The notes under the pieces are model-generated. The model saw only the letters and a program-made list of their open reading frames with translations. It had not been told where the DNA came from and did no database searches. Of a DNA stretch of 23,948 nt, positions 1 through 8,901 are shown one piece after another; within the stretch, counting starts at the first letter, position 1, and the number at the start of each line of letters is the position of its first letter. Origin of the DNA: an uncultured Prevotellaceae bacterium (lineage in GTDB: Bacteria; Bacteroidota; Bacteroidia; Bacteroidales; Bacteroidaceae); contig CALZJL010000006.1 in NCBI GenBank assembly GCA_945787625.1, positions 1 through 23,948 of the forward strand, read 5' to 3'. The position numbers and the translations under genes are program-made.

Positions 1-30
1 AAGTATGTCGGGATACTTGGCTAAGTATGT
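1..30. repeat. Short inverted/direct repeats downstream of the PPIase gene
   Basis: AAGTAT occurs at 1-6 and 23-28, with its complement ATACTT at 13-18 between them, so two alternative 6-bp hairpins could form. It lies just past the stop of the minus-strand isomerase gene. There is no T-run on either strand, so it is a poor terminator candidate. It may be chance or the edge of something outside the window. Confidence 0.25.
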
Positions 31-42
31 TGGCTGCGTCTG

Positions 43-735
43 TCACCGCTTTTCGAGCGTCGCTTTTTTTATGACTACGTCTGTCAACGGGCGGTCATGG
101 GCATCTGTTGCCTCGAGCTGTATGCGACGCACGACTTCGAGACCCTCTATGACTTCACCAAACACGGTATATGTGCCATCGAGGTGTGGGGTGCCGCCTG
201 TCACTTCGTAGGCGTCTGCGATAAAGTGATCCATCTCTATGCCCTTGTCCATAAGTGCTGCTCTGACTTTCTTCAGGGCCTGTGGACTGTGCTTGCGCCC
301 CCATACTATGTAGAACTGACTTCCGCTGCTGCGGAACTCGGGGTTTACTTCGTCGGGCTCGCGAGCTGCGGCTACCATTCCTCTGCGGTGGTACAGGTCG
401 GGGTATACGATCTCGGCTGGCAGGGTATAGCCTGGCTCGCCATCGCCGAGTAGGCTGTCTTTGGGAGCTCCTTTGCTGGTGGGATCACCGCCCTGTATCA
501 TGAAGTCACGAATGACTCTGTGGAAGAGTGTGCCGTCGTAGTAGCCTTCTTGTACAAGTCGCTTGAAGTTGTCGCGGTGGATGGGTGTCTGGTCTGAGAG
601 TCTGATACGTATCACTCCCATCGTGGTCTCAAGTCTGACGATATTGCGCACCCGTCTTTTTGCATCGGCTGGCGTGACAGACAGGAATGATATGATGCTC
701 AGGAGTGCAAGCGAGAAGATTAATCTCTTGCTCAT
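43..735 (-). CDS. Exported cyclophilin-type peptidyl-prolyl cis-trans isomerase
   Basis: This 230-residue protein should catalyse cis-trans isomerisation of Xaa-Pro bonds and help fold envelope proteins. Residues 1-25 form a signal peptide: basic MSKR, a hydrophobic core, then a cut after ADA. No lipobox Cys is present, so a periplasmic location is inferred. The cyclophilin core is clear: FHRV at 71-74, which includes the catalytic Arg, followed by a QGGD motif, then GSQFYI, and HLDGTYTVFGEV near the C-terminus. An insert of about 35 residues lies between the last two motifs, as is common in Bacteroidota homologues. The start sits 17 nt from a good promoter (753-760) and the gene diverges from mraZ. 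The family is certain. The substrate is unknown, so no gene symbol is given. Confidence 0.93.
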   Translation of the reverse strand: MSKRLIFSLALLSIISFLSVTPADAKRRVRNIVRLETTMGVIRIRLSDQTPIHRDNFKRLVQEGYYDGTLFHRVIRDFMIQGGDPTSKGAPKDSLLGDGEPGYTLPAEIVYPDLYHRRGMVAAAREPDEVNPEFRSSGSQFYIVWGRKHSPQALKKVRAALMDKGIEMDHFIADAYEVTGGTPHLDGTYTVFGEVIEGLEVVRRIQLEATDAHDRPLTDVVIKKATLEKR

Positions 736-752
736 AGCAGTTTTTTTGTATG

Positions 753-760
753 CAAATATA
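753..760 (-). promoter_or_regulatory. Promoter -7 box of the PPIase gene
   Basis: Read on the minus strand this is TATATTTG, a perfect match to the Bacteroidota TAnnTTTG element, 17 nt before the PPIase ATG. A clear -33 TTTG at the usual distance is not seen. The 169-nt space between this gene and mraZ therefore carries two back-to-back promoters. Confidence 0.6.
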
Positions 761-833
761 CTTCTTATTTTTTCTTAACCCACTCGTTTGAATACTGATT
801 TGTAGTTTTTTAATGTAAAAGTTAAAATAAATG

Positions 834-858
834 TGGTTTTCGGTGGGGAATTGTGGGG
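834..858 (+). promoter_or_regulatory. Candidate MraZ operator (three TGG repeats, 10-bp period)
   Basis: TGGTT starts at 834, TGGGG at 844 and TGGGG at 854, each exactly 10 bp apart. MraZ of well-studied bacteria binds short TGGG-type direct repeats with about one helical turn between them, in front of its own gene. The array ends 7 nt before the mraZ -7 box and covers the -33 region, where no good TTTG is present. Binding here would be expected to control the whole dcw operon. The spacing is seen directly. The function is inferred from position and family knowledge. Confidence 0.6.
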
Positions 859-865
859 AATTTTA

Positions 866-873
866 TATCTTTG
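866..873 (+). promoter_or_regulatory. mraZ/dcw operon promoter -7 box
   Basis: TATCTTTG fits the Bacteroidota TAnnTTTG element and lies 31 nt before the mraZ start. The -33 region is poor (GTGG where TTTG would be expected) and is occupied by the candidate MraZ repeats. I found no comparable promoter before any later gene of the cluster, so this is probably the main promoter for about 15 kb. Confidence 0.6.
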
Positions 874-904
874 CCACCAAATTCTGAATATATAGTACAC
901 GCAC

Positions 905-1387
905 ATGAGATTTACAGGCAACATCGATGCTAAAATGGACGGAAAGGGACGTGTCTTTCTGCCGGCGGCATTCCGAAAGATTCTGCTCCGCGAGGAGATA
1001 GAAGGCCTGATACTGCGACGTGACATATTCCAGCAATGCCTGGTGCTTTACCCTGAGAACGTCTGGAACGAGCAGGTGGATAAGGTAGCCAGACGTGCCA
1101 GCCATTTTGACCGTAACGGTCGTGCTGCCTTGCGTGGTTTTGTGGCCGGAGCGGAGAGCATCACTATCGATGGTAATGGGCGTATACTCATACCGCGACG
1201 CTATTGTGATGCTGTAGGGCTCGGCAATGATGTGCGCTTTATCGGCATGGACGACACTATCGAAATCTGGAACCGCCAGAAGGCTGAACAGATACTTGAG
1301 GATACGGAGGCTTTGGCTTCGGGCTTGGAGCTGCTCATGGCTGACGATGCAAAAACTGGACTTGATACTGATACTGCCCATCTATGA
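905..1387 (+). CDS. mraZ: Transcriptional regulator MraZ
   Basis: This 160-residue DNA-binding protein carries two SpoVT-AbrB-type half domains. Their signature loops read DGKGRVFLPAAFR near residues 12-24 and DGNGRILIPRRY near 89-100. MraZ forms ring-shaped oligomers, binds repeats before its own gene, and generally represses the dcw operon. The protein is slightly longer than the usual 140-150 residues because of an acidic C-terminal tail. The start follows a TATCTTTG promoter and 10-bp-spaced repeats that are probably its own target. No Shine-Dalgarno sequence is visible, as is normal for this phylum. The stop overlaps the rsmH start in an ATGA, so the two are translationally coupled. Confidence 0.95.
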   Translation: MRFTGNIDAKMDGKGRVFLPAAFRKILLREEIEGLILRRDIFQQCLVLYPENVWNEQVDKVARRASHFDRNGRAALRGFVAGAESITIDGNGRILIPRRYCDAVGLGNDVRFIGMDDTIEIWNRQKAEQILEDTEALASGLELLMADDAKTGLDTDTAHL

Positions 1388-2316
1388 ATTGCGATTGCTA
1401 CCATATACCCGTGATGCTGCATGAGTGTCTCGCCGGACTTAATATATGTCCTGACGGCACGTATGTCGACCTGACGTACGGCGGAGGGGGGCATAGCAAG
1501 GAGATAGTCAGTCTGCTCGGCAGCAAAGGTCATCTCTATGGGTTCGACCAGGATCTTGATGCCATGAATGGGGCTATGACTGACGAACGCTTCACGTTCG
1601 TTCGAAGCAACTTCCGCTTCGTGGGCAACTGGATGCAGTACTATGGCGTGGACGAGGTGGATGGCATACTTGCTGACCTCGGCGTGAGCAGTCACCACCT
1701 CGACGAGGCGGAACGTGGATTTTCGTTCCGATATGATGCTCCGTTGGACATGCGTATGAACCAGAGGAGCTCGCTGACTGCACAGAAGATTGTCTCTGAC
1801 TACTCCGAGGAGCAGCTCGCAGAGATATTCTACACATACGGAGAACTGCGTCAGAGTCGGCGTATAGCCTCGGCTATAGTAAAAAACAGACTTGCTTCTG
1901 ATATAAAAACCACTGGAGAACTCTCTAATATAGTGAGCCCTCTCTTGGGTAAAGACCGCGAAAAGAAGGATCTGGCACGTGTGTTTCAAGCTCTCAGGAT
2001 AGAGGTCAACGGTGAGATGAGGGTGCTCAGGGAGATGCTTGATGCTGCTACCCGACTGCTCAGGCCTGGCGGCAGGCTCGTCGTCATGACTTATCATAGT
2101 CTCGAGGACAGGATAGTGAAAAACCATATCAAAAACGGCTATTCCATCGCTCCTCCGCCGACTCACTCGCCAGTCTCCAACGAAGTGCTTCTGTTCGGAC
2201 GACGCAAGGAGATACTCCGGGATGTCAACAGGGGGGTGACGGTTCCGACCGAGACCGAACAGATGCAAAATCCGAGAAGCAGATCTGCAAAACTTAGAAT
2301 CGCCGAGAAGAGATGA
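1384..2316 (+). CDS. rsmH: 16S rRNA m4C1402 methyltransferase RsmH
   Basis: This 310-residue SAM-dependent methyltransferase (old name MraW) modifies N4 of C1402 in the ribosomal decoding centre. The SAM-binding motif I, DLTYGGGGHS, is at residues 29-38. Downstream motifs typical of the family are ADLGVSSHHLD, RGFSFR, PLDMRM, FQALRIEVNGE and TYHSLEDR. Length matches the family (about 300-315). It overlaps mraZ by 4 nt at its start and ftsL by 4 nt (ATGA) at its end, the standard second position in dcw clusters. Nothing is missing or unusual. Confidence 0.97.
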   Translation: MNCDCYHIPVMLHECLAGLNICPDGTYVDLTYGGGGHSKEIVSLLGSKGHLYGFDQDLDAMNGAMTDERFTFVRSNFRFVGNWMQYYGVDEVDGILADLGVSSHHLDEAERGFSFRYDAPLDMRMNQRSSLTAQKIVSDYSEEQLAEIFYTYGELRQSRRIASAIVKNRLASDIKTTGELSNIVSPLLGKDREKKDLARVFQALRIEVNGEMRVLREMLDAATRLLRPGGRLVVMTYHSLEDRIVKNHIKNGYSIAPPPTHSPVSNEVLLFGRRKEILRDVNRGVTVPTETEQMQNPRSRSAKLRIAEKR

Positions 2317-2690
2317 CAAAGAACAAGAAACAATACAAGAACTTGAAGATTGACGAGACCACGCTCAGACAGATACGCGAGGTGGGTCGCCAGATGAGCA
2401 TAGACGGCCAGTGGTTCAAGAAACAGATATGGCTCATACTGCTCATCGCCTTTGGCGTCATCTTCTACATAACCAACAGATATCAGGCACAGCAGGAAAT
2501 AATTCTGCACGAACAGCTCCGCTCTGATCTTCAAGATTGGAAGTTTCGCAGTCTCACGCGCAACAGCGAACTTACGCTGCGCACCCGCCAGAGCCAGATC
2601 GAGAAGGCTCTGAAACAATTTGGCGACAGCACGCTCAAAGTGAGCATCGTGCCTCCATTCCAGACCACCATAAAGACCAACAACAAATAA
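2313..2690 (+). CDS. ftsL: FtsL-like cell division protein
   Basis: This is a 125-residue bitopic membrane protein. A basic cytoplasmic segment of about 38 residues precedes one transmembrane helix (about 39-57, WLILLIAFGVIFYI). A short polar, Arg/Gln/Glu-rich region follows that could form a coiled coil (about 60-105). FtsL links FtsQ and FtsB to the FtsWI septal synthase in the periplasm. Sequence similarity within FtsL is always weak, so the call rests on topology, size and position between rsmH and ftsI. The product matches the FtsL-like type usual in Bacteroidales. Its ATG overlaps the rsmH stop. Confidence 0.82.
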   Translation: MTKNKKQYKNLKIDETTLRQIREVGRQMSIDGQWFKKQIWLILLIAFGVIFYITNRYQAQQEIILHEQLRSDLQDWKFRSLTRNSELTLRTRQSQIEKALKQFGDSTLKVSIVPPFQTTIKTNNK

Positions 2691-2718
2691 ACCTGCCAAA
2701 ATTCACTCCGACAACGTT

Positions 2719-4761
2719 ATGCTTCCTGACAAGAAAAACTCTGTGAAACGTTTCCTCATCATCTGTATCCTGATGGGGCTCATAAGTGTGTACATTCTCG
2801 GAAAAGCTACCTATACGATGACCTCGCAGCAGGAATACTGGACCGAAGTCAGCAAGATATTCGTGCGCGAGAACCTCGAAGTGCCGGCCACTCGTGGCAA
2901 CATCTATGACTGCAAACACCGACTCATGGCTGGCTCGGTGCCCGAATATCGTATGTATATGGACTATGTGGTCATCGACAAGGACACGACTGCACGTCGC
3001 AAGGCGCAGGAGTGGCGCGATGCTGAGTTCAACCTCAAGCTCGACAGTATCTCGGAGGGACTGGCACGCATTTTCCCTGACCGTGACGCACAATGGTTCC
3101 GCAAACGCCTGCTCGATGGCAAGAGGCGACGCTCTCACGCATGGCGCATCTATCCCTACCATGCCACATATATACAATATAAGGAGTGTAAGAAGTTGCC
3201 GCTCTTGCGTGAGTCTTCGTTCAAAGGTGGTTTCTATGCCGAAGTGTCCATGCAGCGCAAACACCCGTATGGATCTTTGGCTTACCGCACGATTGGTGAC
3301 TTGTGGCGCGATTCTGACGCAGCAAAGAACGGGCTTGAACTGAGTTTCGACTCTATACTCCGAGGCAAGAACGGGGTGAGCCACCGCATGAAGGTTCGCA
3401 ATCGTCGTGTGACTATCATCGACGAAGAGCCCGTCAATGGTCACGACCTGCTCACGACTATCGATGTTGACATACAGGATATGGCAGAGAAGGCTCTTGT
3501 GAGCAAACTTCAGGAACCCGATGTCAACGGCGAGATAGGTATAGCTATAGTAATGGAGGTAAAGACGGGCGACATCAAAGCCATAGTCAATATGCACCGG
3601 GGTGATGACGGCTCGTACTACGAGAAGAAGAACTCTGCGATAAGCGATCTGATGGAGCCTGGCTCTACGTTCAAGACCGCGAGCATGATGGTGGCTATCG
3701 ACGATGGCAAAGTCGACATGCACTCCACGCGCGATTGTGCGGGAGGGGTGTATATGATGCACGGACGTGCCATGAAAGACCACAACTGGCGTCGGGGCGG
3801 CTATGGTGTGCTGACGGTGTCGCAGATACTCGAACAGAGCAGCAACATAGGTATCAGCCGTATAATTGACGAGAACTACCACAACAATCCTCAGGAATTT
3901 GTCGATGGATTGCGCCGTATCGGAGTGGGCATTCCTCTCGACTTGCCTTTCGTAGGTAAGGGCGAGCCTATCGTACCACAGCCCAACAGCAAGATACGCT
4001 ACTGGAGCAATACTGACTTGGCATGGATGAGCATAGGCTACATGACTATGCTGCCACCCATCAGCACTCTCACTTTCTACAACGCCATAGCCAACGGAGG
4101 GCGCATGGTCAAACCGCGCTTCGTAAAGGCAGAAATGGAGGACGGCCAGATCATACGCGAATTCCCCACCGAAGTCATAAAGGAGCAAATCTGCAAGCCT
4201 TCTACGCTCAAACAGATACAGGAATGCTTGCACAATGTCGTTGCTATCGGGCTCGGACGCAAGGCTGGCAATGGTGGCAAACTCTTTGAGGTGAGCGGAA
4301 AGACTGGCACGGCACAGTTCTCCGAAAACGGGAGCTACGCCAGCCATAAATATATGGTCAGCTTCTGCGGCTACTATCCCAGCGATGCTCCGCAATACAG
4401 TTGTATAGTGTGTATCGTGAAGCGTGGCTTGCCAGCATCGGGAGGCGGACAATGTGGGCCTGTGTTCAGACAGATATCACAGTTCGTCATGGCACAACAG
4501 GAGCCGCGCGACGCTTCATCGGCAGCCGACTCGCTCTCCGTGTTTACCCCCGAAGTAAAGGTCGGACGCAGTGCCGCAGATAGCGTGAGCGACAACAGGG
4601 TCCCAGACACCAGAGGAATGGGTGCGAAGGATGCGGTATACGTCTTGAAGAAACGCGGCTTCAAAGTCAACCTGCAGGGCACTGGTTCTGTCAAATCACA
4701 GAGCATCGCACCTGACACTGAAGCCAAACGAGGCTCTACAATTATACTTAATCTCGGATAG
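2719..4761 (+). CDS. ftsI: Septal peptidoglycan transpeptidase FtsI (PBP3-type) with C-terminal PASTA domain
   Basis: This 680-residue class B penicillin-binding protein cross-links septal peptidoglycan with FtsW. One transmembrane anchor lies near residues 11-30, followed by the pedestal domain with the [10 protein letters not shown] motif. The transpeptidase domain has all three catalytic motifs: S316-T-F-K319 (the acylated serine), S374-S-N376 and K528-T-G-T531. A single PASTA domain starts at V628 (VPDTRG) and runs to the end. This makes the protein longer than the 570-590 residues of E. coli FtsI, and it is known from Bacteroidota homologues. It starts 28 nt after ftsL. The identity is certain. 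The role of the PASTA domain here is not shown by the sequence. Confidence 0.96.
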   Translation: MLPDKKNSVKRFLIICILMGLISVYILGKATYTMTSQQEYWTEVSKIFVRENLEVPATRGNIYDCKHRLMAGSVPEYRMYMDYVVIDKDTTARRKAQEWRDAEFNLKLDSISEGLARIFPDRDAQWFRKRLLDGKRRRSHAWRIYPYHATYIQYKECKKLPLLRESSFKGGFYAEVSMQRKHPYGSLAYRTIGDLWRDSDAAKNGLELSFDSILRGKNGVSHRMKVRNRRVTIIDEEPVNGHDLLTTIDVDIQDMAEKALVSKLQEPDVNGEIGIAIVMEVKTGDIKAIVNMHRGDDGSYYEKKNSAISDLMEPGSTFKTASMMVAIDDGKVDMHSTRDCAGGVYMMHGRAMKDHNWRRGGYGVLTVSQILEQSSNIGISRIIDENYHNNPQEFVDGLRRIGVGIPLDLPFVGKGEPIVPQPNSKIRYWSNTDLAWMSIGYMTMLPPISTLTFYNAIANGGRMVKPRFVKAEMEDGQIIREFPTEVIKEQICKPSTLKQIQECLHNVVAIGLGRKAGNGGKLFEVSGKTGTAQFSENGSYASHKYMVSFCGYYPSDAPQYSCIVCIVKRGLPASGGGQCGPVFRQISQFVMAQQEPRDASSAADSLSVFTPEVKVGRSAADSVSDNRVPDTRGMGAKDAVYVLKKRGFKVNLQGTGSVKSQSIAPDTEAKRGSTIILNLG

Positions 4762-4766
4762 ACACA

Positions 4767-4782
4767 TTATTATATATAATAA
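4767..4782. repeat. A/T-only 16-bp perfect palindrome between ftsI and murE
   Basis: TTATTATATATAATAA is a perfect palindrome made only of A and T. It fills the centre of the 31-nt ftsI-murE gap and is followed by an AAAGG about 6 nt before the murE ATG. It could be an AT-rich protein site or a weak hairpin. A palindrome in such an AT-rich spot may also arise by chance. Confidence 0.4.
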
Positions 4783-4792
4783 AGGTAGTCGT

Positions 4793-6244
4793 ATGAAACT
4801 CTCAGAATTGATAAAAGCTTGCACCCCACTTGAGGTGGTGGGCAACACCGAAATTGATATCACAGGCATTGAGCTTGACTCAAGACGGGTAGGTCAGGGC
4901 ACTATGTTCGTAGCCATGCGAGGCACTCAGTCAGACGGACACCAATACATAGACAAGGCTCTGGAGCTCGGAGCAACTGCTATAGTATGTGAGTCTCTCC
5001 CCGAAGAGAAAAAGCCTGAAGTGACATATATCAGATACGAAAATACCACTGACGTGGTAGGCTTGCTTGCCACACAATACTACGGCAATCCCACTCTACG
5101 CATGAAACTCATCGGTGTGACTGGCACGAATGGCAAGACCACAATAGCTACTACGCTCTACAACATTGTGCGCCGTATGGGCATCAAAGCGGGATTGTGC
5201 AGCACTGTCTGCAACTATATCGATGGCAAGGCCTACCCCACCGAATGTACGACTCCCGACCCAATCACCCTCAACCGTCTGCTCGGCAAAATGGCAGACG
5301 AGGGATGTCAATACGCATTTATGGAAGTAAGCAGCCACTCCGTAGCACAACGGCGTATCGGTGGTCTTAACTTCGCTGGGGGAATATTCACCAACCTCAC
5401 TCGCGACCACCTTGACTACCACGGCACTTTCGAGAACTATCGTGATGCCAAGAAAGGATTCTTCGACATGCTGCCGCGCGAGTCTTTCGCTGTCACCAAC
5501 GCAGATGACCGCAACGGTATGTTTATGGTACAAAACACCAAAGCTGCAATACGCACCTACTCCACACGGGCAGCTGCCGACTACCGAGCCAAGATTCTCG
5601 AAGAAAGCTTCGAAGGCATGAATCTCGACTTCGATGGAATCGAGACTTTTGTACAGTTTGTAGGGCGGTTTAACGTACAGAACCTACTCGCCGTCTACGG
5701 AGCTCTACGCATGATGGGCGTCACCCAGCAGGAGGCCCTCATAGAGATAAGTGCGATGAAACCTGTCAACGGACGCTTCGAGACCATACGCTCTGCCAAG
5801 GGTGTCACCGCAGTCATAGACTACGCTCATACTCCCGATGCTCTTGAGAACGTATTGCAGACCATCAATGAGGTGCTCAACGGACGCGGGCAATGCTGGA
5901 CCGTATGCGGAGCTGGTGGCAACCGAGACAAAGGCAAGCGTCCTCTCATGGCAAAAGCCGCTGCACGAATGAGCGACCGCGTCATCATCACGAGCGACAA
6001 TCCGCGCAACGAGGAGCCTCAGGACATCATCAACGATATGCTCGCCGGCCTCGATAGCGAGGAGATGCAGAAGACTCTCAGCATCGTAGACCGACGCGAA
6101 GCCATACGTACGGCCTGTATGATGGCGCAAAGCGGAGACGTCATACTCATAGCTGGCAAAGGGCACGAAGACTACCAGATTGTCAAAGGTGTGAAACACC
6201 ACTTTGACGACCACGAAGTTGTACGCGAAGCCTTTGGCATATGA
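4793..6244 (+). CDS. murE: UDP-MurNAc-L-Ala-D-Glu:meso-diaminopimelate ligase
   Basis: This 483-residue cytoplasmic ATP-dependent ligase adds the third residue of the peptidoglycan stem peptide. The Mur-ligase ATP loop GTNGKT is at residues 111-116, the central motif EVSSHS follows, and DYAHTPDAL opens the C-terminal domain. D402-N-P-R405 is the signature that selects meso-diaminopimelate rather than lysine, so the cell wall should be of the DAP type. Length is normal. It starts 31 nt after ftsI behind an AT-rich palindrome. murF, which acts next on the same pathway and often sits beside murE, is absent here. Confidence 0.97.
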   Translation: MKLSELIKACTPLEVVGNTEIDITGIELDSRRVGQGTMFVAMRGTQSDGHQYIDKALELGATAIVCESLPEEKKPEVTYIRYENTTDVVGLLATQYYGNPTLRMKLIGVTGTNGKTTIATTLYNIVRRMGIKAGLCSTVCNYIDGKAYPTECTTPDPITLNRLLGKMADEGCQYAFMEVSSHSVAQRRIGGLNFAGGIFTNLTRDHLDYHGTFENYRDAKKGFFDMLPRESFAVTNADDRNGMFMVQNTKAAIRTYSTRAAADYRAKILEESFEGMNLDFDGIETFVQFVGRFNVQNLLAVYGALRMMGVTQQEALIEISAMKPVNGRFETIRSAKGVTAVIDYAHTPDALENVLQTINEVLNGRGQCWTVCGAGGNRDKGKRPLMAKAAARMSDRVIITSDNPRNEEPQDIINDMLAGLDSEEMQKTLSIVDRREAIRTACMMAQSGDVILIAGKGHEDYQIVKGVKHHFDDHEVVREAFGI

Positions 6245-6278
6245 TCGAATACAAACCTTTTAAAAATCAATTATAACC

Positions 6279-7544
6279 GTGCTATACTACCTCTTCAGAT
6301 ATCTCGAAAGTTACGGAATTTCAGGCTCAGGAATGTGGCAATACATCTCGTTTCGAGGATTGCTCACACTCGTGCTCAGCCTGCTTATCTCCATGTGGTT
6401 CGGCCAGTACTTCATCAAATGGATGAAAATGCGCAATATCAGCGAGACACAACGCGATGCGAGTATCGACCCCTACGGCGTAGACAAGAAAGGGGTTCCT
6501 ACGATGGGAGGCATCATCATACTGATTGCCACCCTCGTACCATGTCTGCTCTTGGGCAGGCTGCGCAACATCTACATGCTCCTCATGCTTGGCACCACAG
6601 TGTGGCTCGGACTCATCGGCTTCGTCGATGACTACATAAAGATGAACATCAGCAAAGACGGACTGCGCCCTATCTACAAACTCGTAGGTCAGGCATCACT
6701 CGGTCTTATCATTGGACTCACCCTATGGCTCAGTCCTGATGCTGTCATACGCGAAAACATCACCACCATCAACAAAGGCACTACCGAAGTCGTCATACAC
6801 AAGAGCGAACCGGTCAAAAGCACCATCACCACCATTCCCTTTGTCAAGAACAACAACCTCAGCTACAGCAATATATTCTCGTTTCTCGGCAGGTATCGCA
6901 CCGCAGCAGGCTGGATATTCTTCGTACTGATGGTGACCTTCGTGGTAATGGCTGTCAGCAATGGTTCCAATCTCAATGACGGAATGGACGGAATGTGTGC
7001 CGGCAACTCGGCCATAATGGGCATAGCACTGGCAATCCTGGCATACGTGTCGAGTCACATCGCCCTGGCCAGCTACCTCAACATCATGTATATCCCTGGC
7101 AGCGAAGAGCTCGTCATATTCCTGCTCGCCTTTGTGGGAGCTCTGGTGGGATTCCTCTGGTACAATGCCTATCCGGCACAAGTGTTCATGGGCGACACCG
7201 GCTCGCTCCCCGTGGGAGGTATCATAGCCGTCACCGCAATCATCATACACAAAGAGCTGCTCATACCCGTGATATGCTTCGTATTCCTTGCCGAAAGTGT
7301 CAGTGTCATACTACAGACACGCTATGCAAAGATGGGCAATCGTCGCGGTCTGAAATGGCGCGTATTCAAGCGTGCTCCGATACACGACGCGTTCCGCGTC
7401 AAGCCGGGCCAGATACCCTCTGACTTCAAGATATTACTCAACTGGCCACACGGCTGTTGGTTAGAGAGCAAAATTACCACTCGATTCTGGATAGTAAGCA
7501 TAATAATGGCAGCACTCGCGATAGTTACACTCAAAATCCGTTAA
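6279..7544 (+). CDS. mraY: Phospho-MurNAc-pentapeptide transferase MraY
   Basis: This integral membrane enzyme transfers phospho-MurNAc-pentapeptide to undecaprenyl phosphate, forming lipid I. It is 421 residues, against about 360 in E. coli. The extra length lies in a loop of about 60 residues after residue 150 and another near 372-395, as in Bacteroidales homologues. Visible catalytic positions are D117-D118 (FVDDY), N233-D234 with D237 (NDGMDG) and D306 (MGDTGS). The usual HHH motif reads H369-D370-A371, keeping only the first His. The start is GTG, chosen because MLYYLF is the family N-terminus and no ATG fits. Several hydrophobic helices are evident. Identity is firm. Confidence 0.95.
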   Translation: MLYYLFRYLESYGISGSGMWQYISFRGLLTLVLSLLISMWFGQYFIKWMKMRNISETQRDASIDPYGVDKKGVPTMGGIIILIATLVPCLLLGRLRNIYMLLMLGTTVWLGLIGFVDDYIKMNISKDGLRPIYKLVGQASLGLIIGLTLWLSPDAVIRENITTINKGTTEVVIHKSEPVKSTITTIPFVKNNNLSYSNIFSFLGRYRTAAGWIFFVLMVTFVVMAVSNGSNLNDGMDGMCAGNSAIMGIALAILAYVSSHIALASYLNIMYIPGSEELVIFLLAFVGALVGFLWYNAYPAQVFMGDTGSLPVGGIIAVTAIIIHKELLIPVICFVFLAESVSVILQTRYAKMGNRRGLKWRVFKRAPIHDAFRVKPGQIPSDFKILLNWPHGCWLESKITTRFWIVSIIMAALAIVTLKIR

Positions 7545-7558
7545 ATCCTCGTACGACA

Positions 7559-8890
7559 ATGAAGATAGCAATATTAGGCGCAGCCGAAAGTGGAGTAGGA
7601 GCAGCAGTACTCGCTCTGAAGAAAGGCTATGACGTATTCGTCAGCGACATGGGTCAGATCAAGTCTGACTACAAGGACACTCTCGACAAATACGACATCA
7701 GATACGAAGAAGGTAGACATACCGAAAACGAGATACTCACAGCCGACGAAATCATCAAGAGCCCAGGCATACCCGACACAGCGCCGATGGTCGTAAAAGC
7801 CCGTCAGGCAGGCATACCCATCATCAGCGAAATAGAGTTTGCAGGCCGCTACACTACAGCCCACATGATTTGCATCACTGGCTCAAACGGCAAGACCACC
7901 ACAACCAGCCTCATCTACCACATACTGAAAAACGCCGGCTACAACGTCGGTCTGGCAGGCAACATCGGACGCTCACTCGCCCTTCAGATAGCCGAAGGAC
8001 AGACCTATGACCACTACGTCATCGAACTTAGCAGCTTCCAGCTCGACAACATGTATGATTTCCGCGCTAACGTTGCCATATTGCTCAACATCACCCCCGA
8101 CCACCTCGATCGCTACGACAACTGTATGCAGAACTATACCGACTCGAAGATGCGCATCATACAAAACCAGACAGCTGACGATTCGTTCGTCTACTGGGCT
8201 GACGATCCTATCATCAAGGCTGAACTCAAGAAATACGACATCAAGTCGCACAAGTGCCCATTCTCCATACTGAGCAAAAACGGTATGATAGGCTACATCT
8301 CCGAGGGTACATACACCATAGAGACACCCACCCCATTCAACATGGAACAGGAGTCGCTCTCACTCCGAGGCAAGCACAATATGTACAACTCTCTCGCCGC
8401 AGGCATAGCTGCCAGAATTGCAGGCGTGAGCGACGATAAACTTCGCGAAAGCCTCAGTGACTTCGAAGGCGTAGAACACCGTCTCGAAAAGGTCGCTACC
8501 ATAGGCGGCGTCACCTATATCAACGATTCCAAAGCCACAAACGTCGACGCCTGCTGGTATGCACTCGAGAGCATGACCACACCCACCATACTCATCATCG
8601 GAGGCAAAGACAAAGGCAACGACTACGAAGCCATACGCGACCTCGTCAAGGAAAAGTGCGTCGGCATCGTCTACCTCGGAGCTGACAATACCAAGCTGCA
8701 CAACTTCTTTGACCCCATGGGTATCCCCACGGCCGACACACACAGCATGGCAGATTGCGTCCGCGCATGCAAGCAGATGGCCAGGCCTGGCTACACCGTG
8801 CTACTCAGCCCTTGCTGTGCAAGCTTTGACCTGTTCAAGAACATGGAAGACCGCGGCGAACAGTTCCGCAACTACGTTAAGACACTATAA
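7559..8890 (+). CDS. murD: UDP-MurNAc-L-alanine:D-glutamate ligase
   Basis: This 443-residue cytoplasmic ligase adds D-Glu to UDP-MurNAc-L-Ala. The N-terminal Rossmann-like motif ILGAAESGVG is followed by the ATP loop GSNGKT at residues 108-113. Other motifs are ELSSFQLD, NITPDHLDRY, HNMYNSLAA, the domain-3 signature INDSKATN, GGKDKG and SPCCASFDLF near the C-terminus. The reading frame is open 102 nt further upstream into mraY. The ATG at 7559 gives the family N-terminus (MKIAILG) and lies 14 nt after the mraY stop, so it is preferred. Length and motifs are normal. Confidence 0.96.
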   Translation: MKIAILGAAESGVGAAVLALKKGYDVFVSDMGQIKSDYKDTLDKYDIRYEEGRHTENEILTADEIIKSPGIPDTAPMVVKARQAGIPIISEIEFAGRYTTAHMICITGSNGKTTTTSLIYHILKNAGYNVGLAGNIGRSLALQIAEGQTYDHYVIELSSFQLDNMYDFRANVAILLNITPDHLDRYDNCMQNYTDSKMRIIQNQTADDSFVYWADDPIIKAELKKYDIKSHKCPFSILSKNGMIGYISEGTYTIETPTPFNMEQESLSLRGKHNMYNSLAAGIAARIAGVSDDKLRESLSDFEGVEHRLEKVATIGGVTYINDSKATNVDACWYALESMTTPTILIIGGKDKGNDYEAIRDLVKEKCVGIVYLGADNTKLHNFFDPMGIPTADTHSMADCVRACKQMARPGYTVLLSPCCASFDLFKNMEDRGEQFRNYVKTL

Positions 8891-8901
8891 GAAAGAACGA
8901 A

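Noticed and set aside
843..860. TGTGGGGAA resembles a reversed DnaA box (TGTGGATAA)
   Set aside because: Two mismatches remain, and the repeats have 10-bp spacing right before mraZ, which fits an MraZ operator better.
1201..2319. Minus-strand open frame of 372 codons opposite mraZ/rsmH
   Set aside because: It covers the complement of two clear genes and shows no recognisable domain.
2635..4452. Long minus-strand open frame (605 codons) opposite ftsI
   Set aside because: It is an antisense shadow of ftsI, whose catalytic motifs are all intact. Its translation matches no family and is rich in His, Val and Ala as expected from a mirrored frame.
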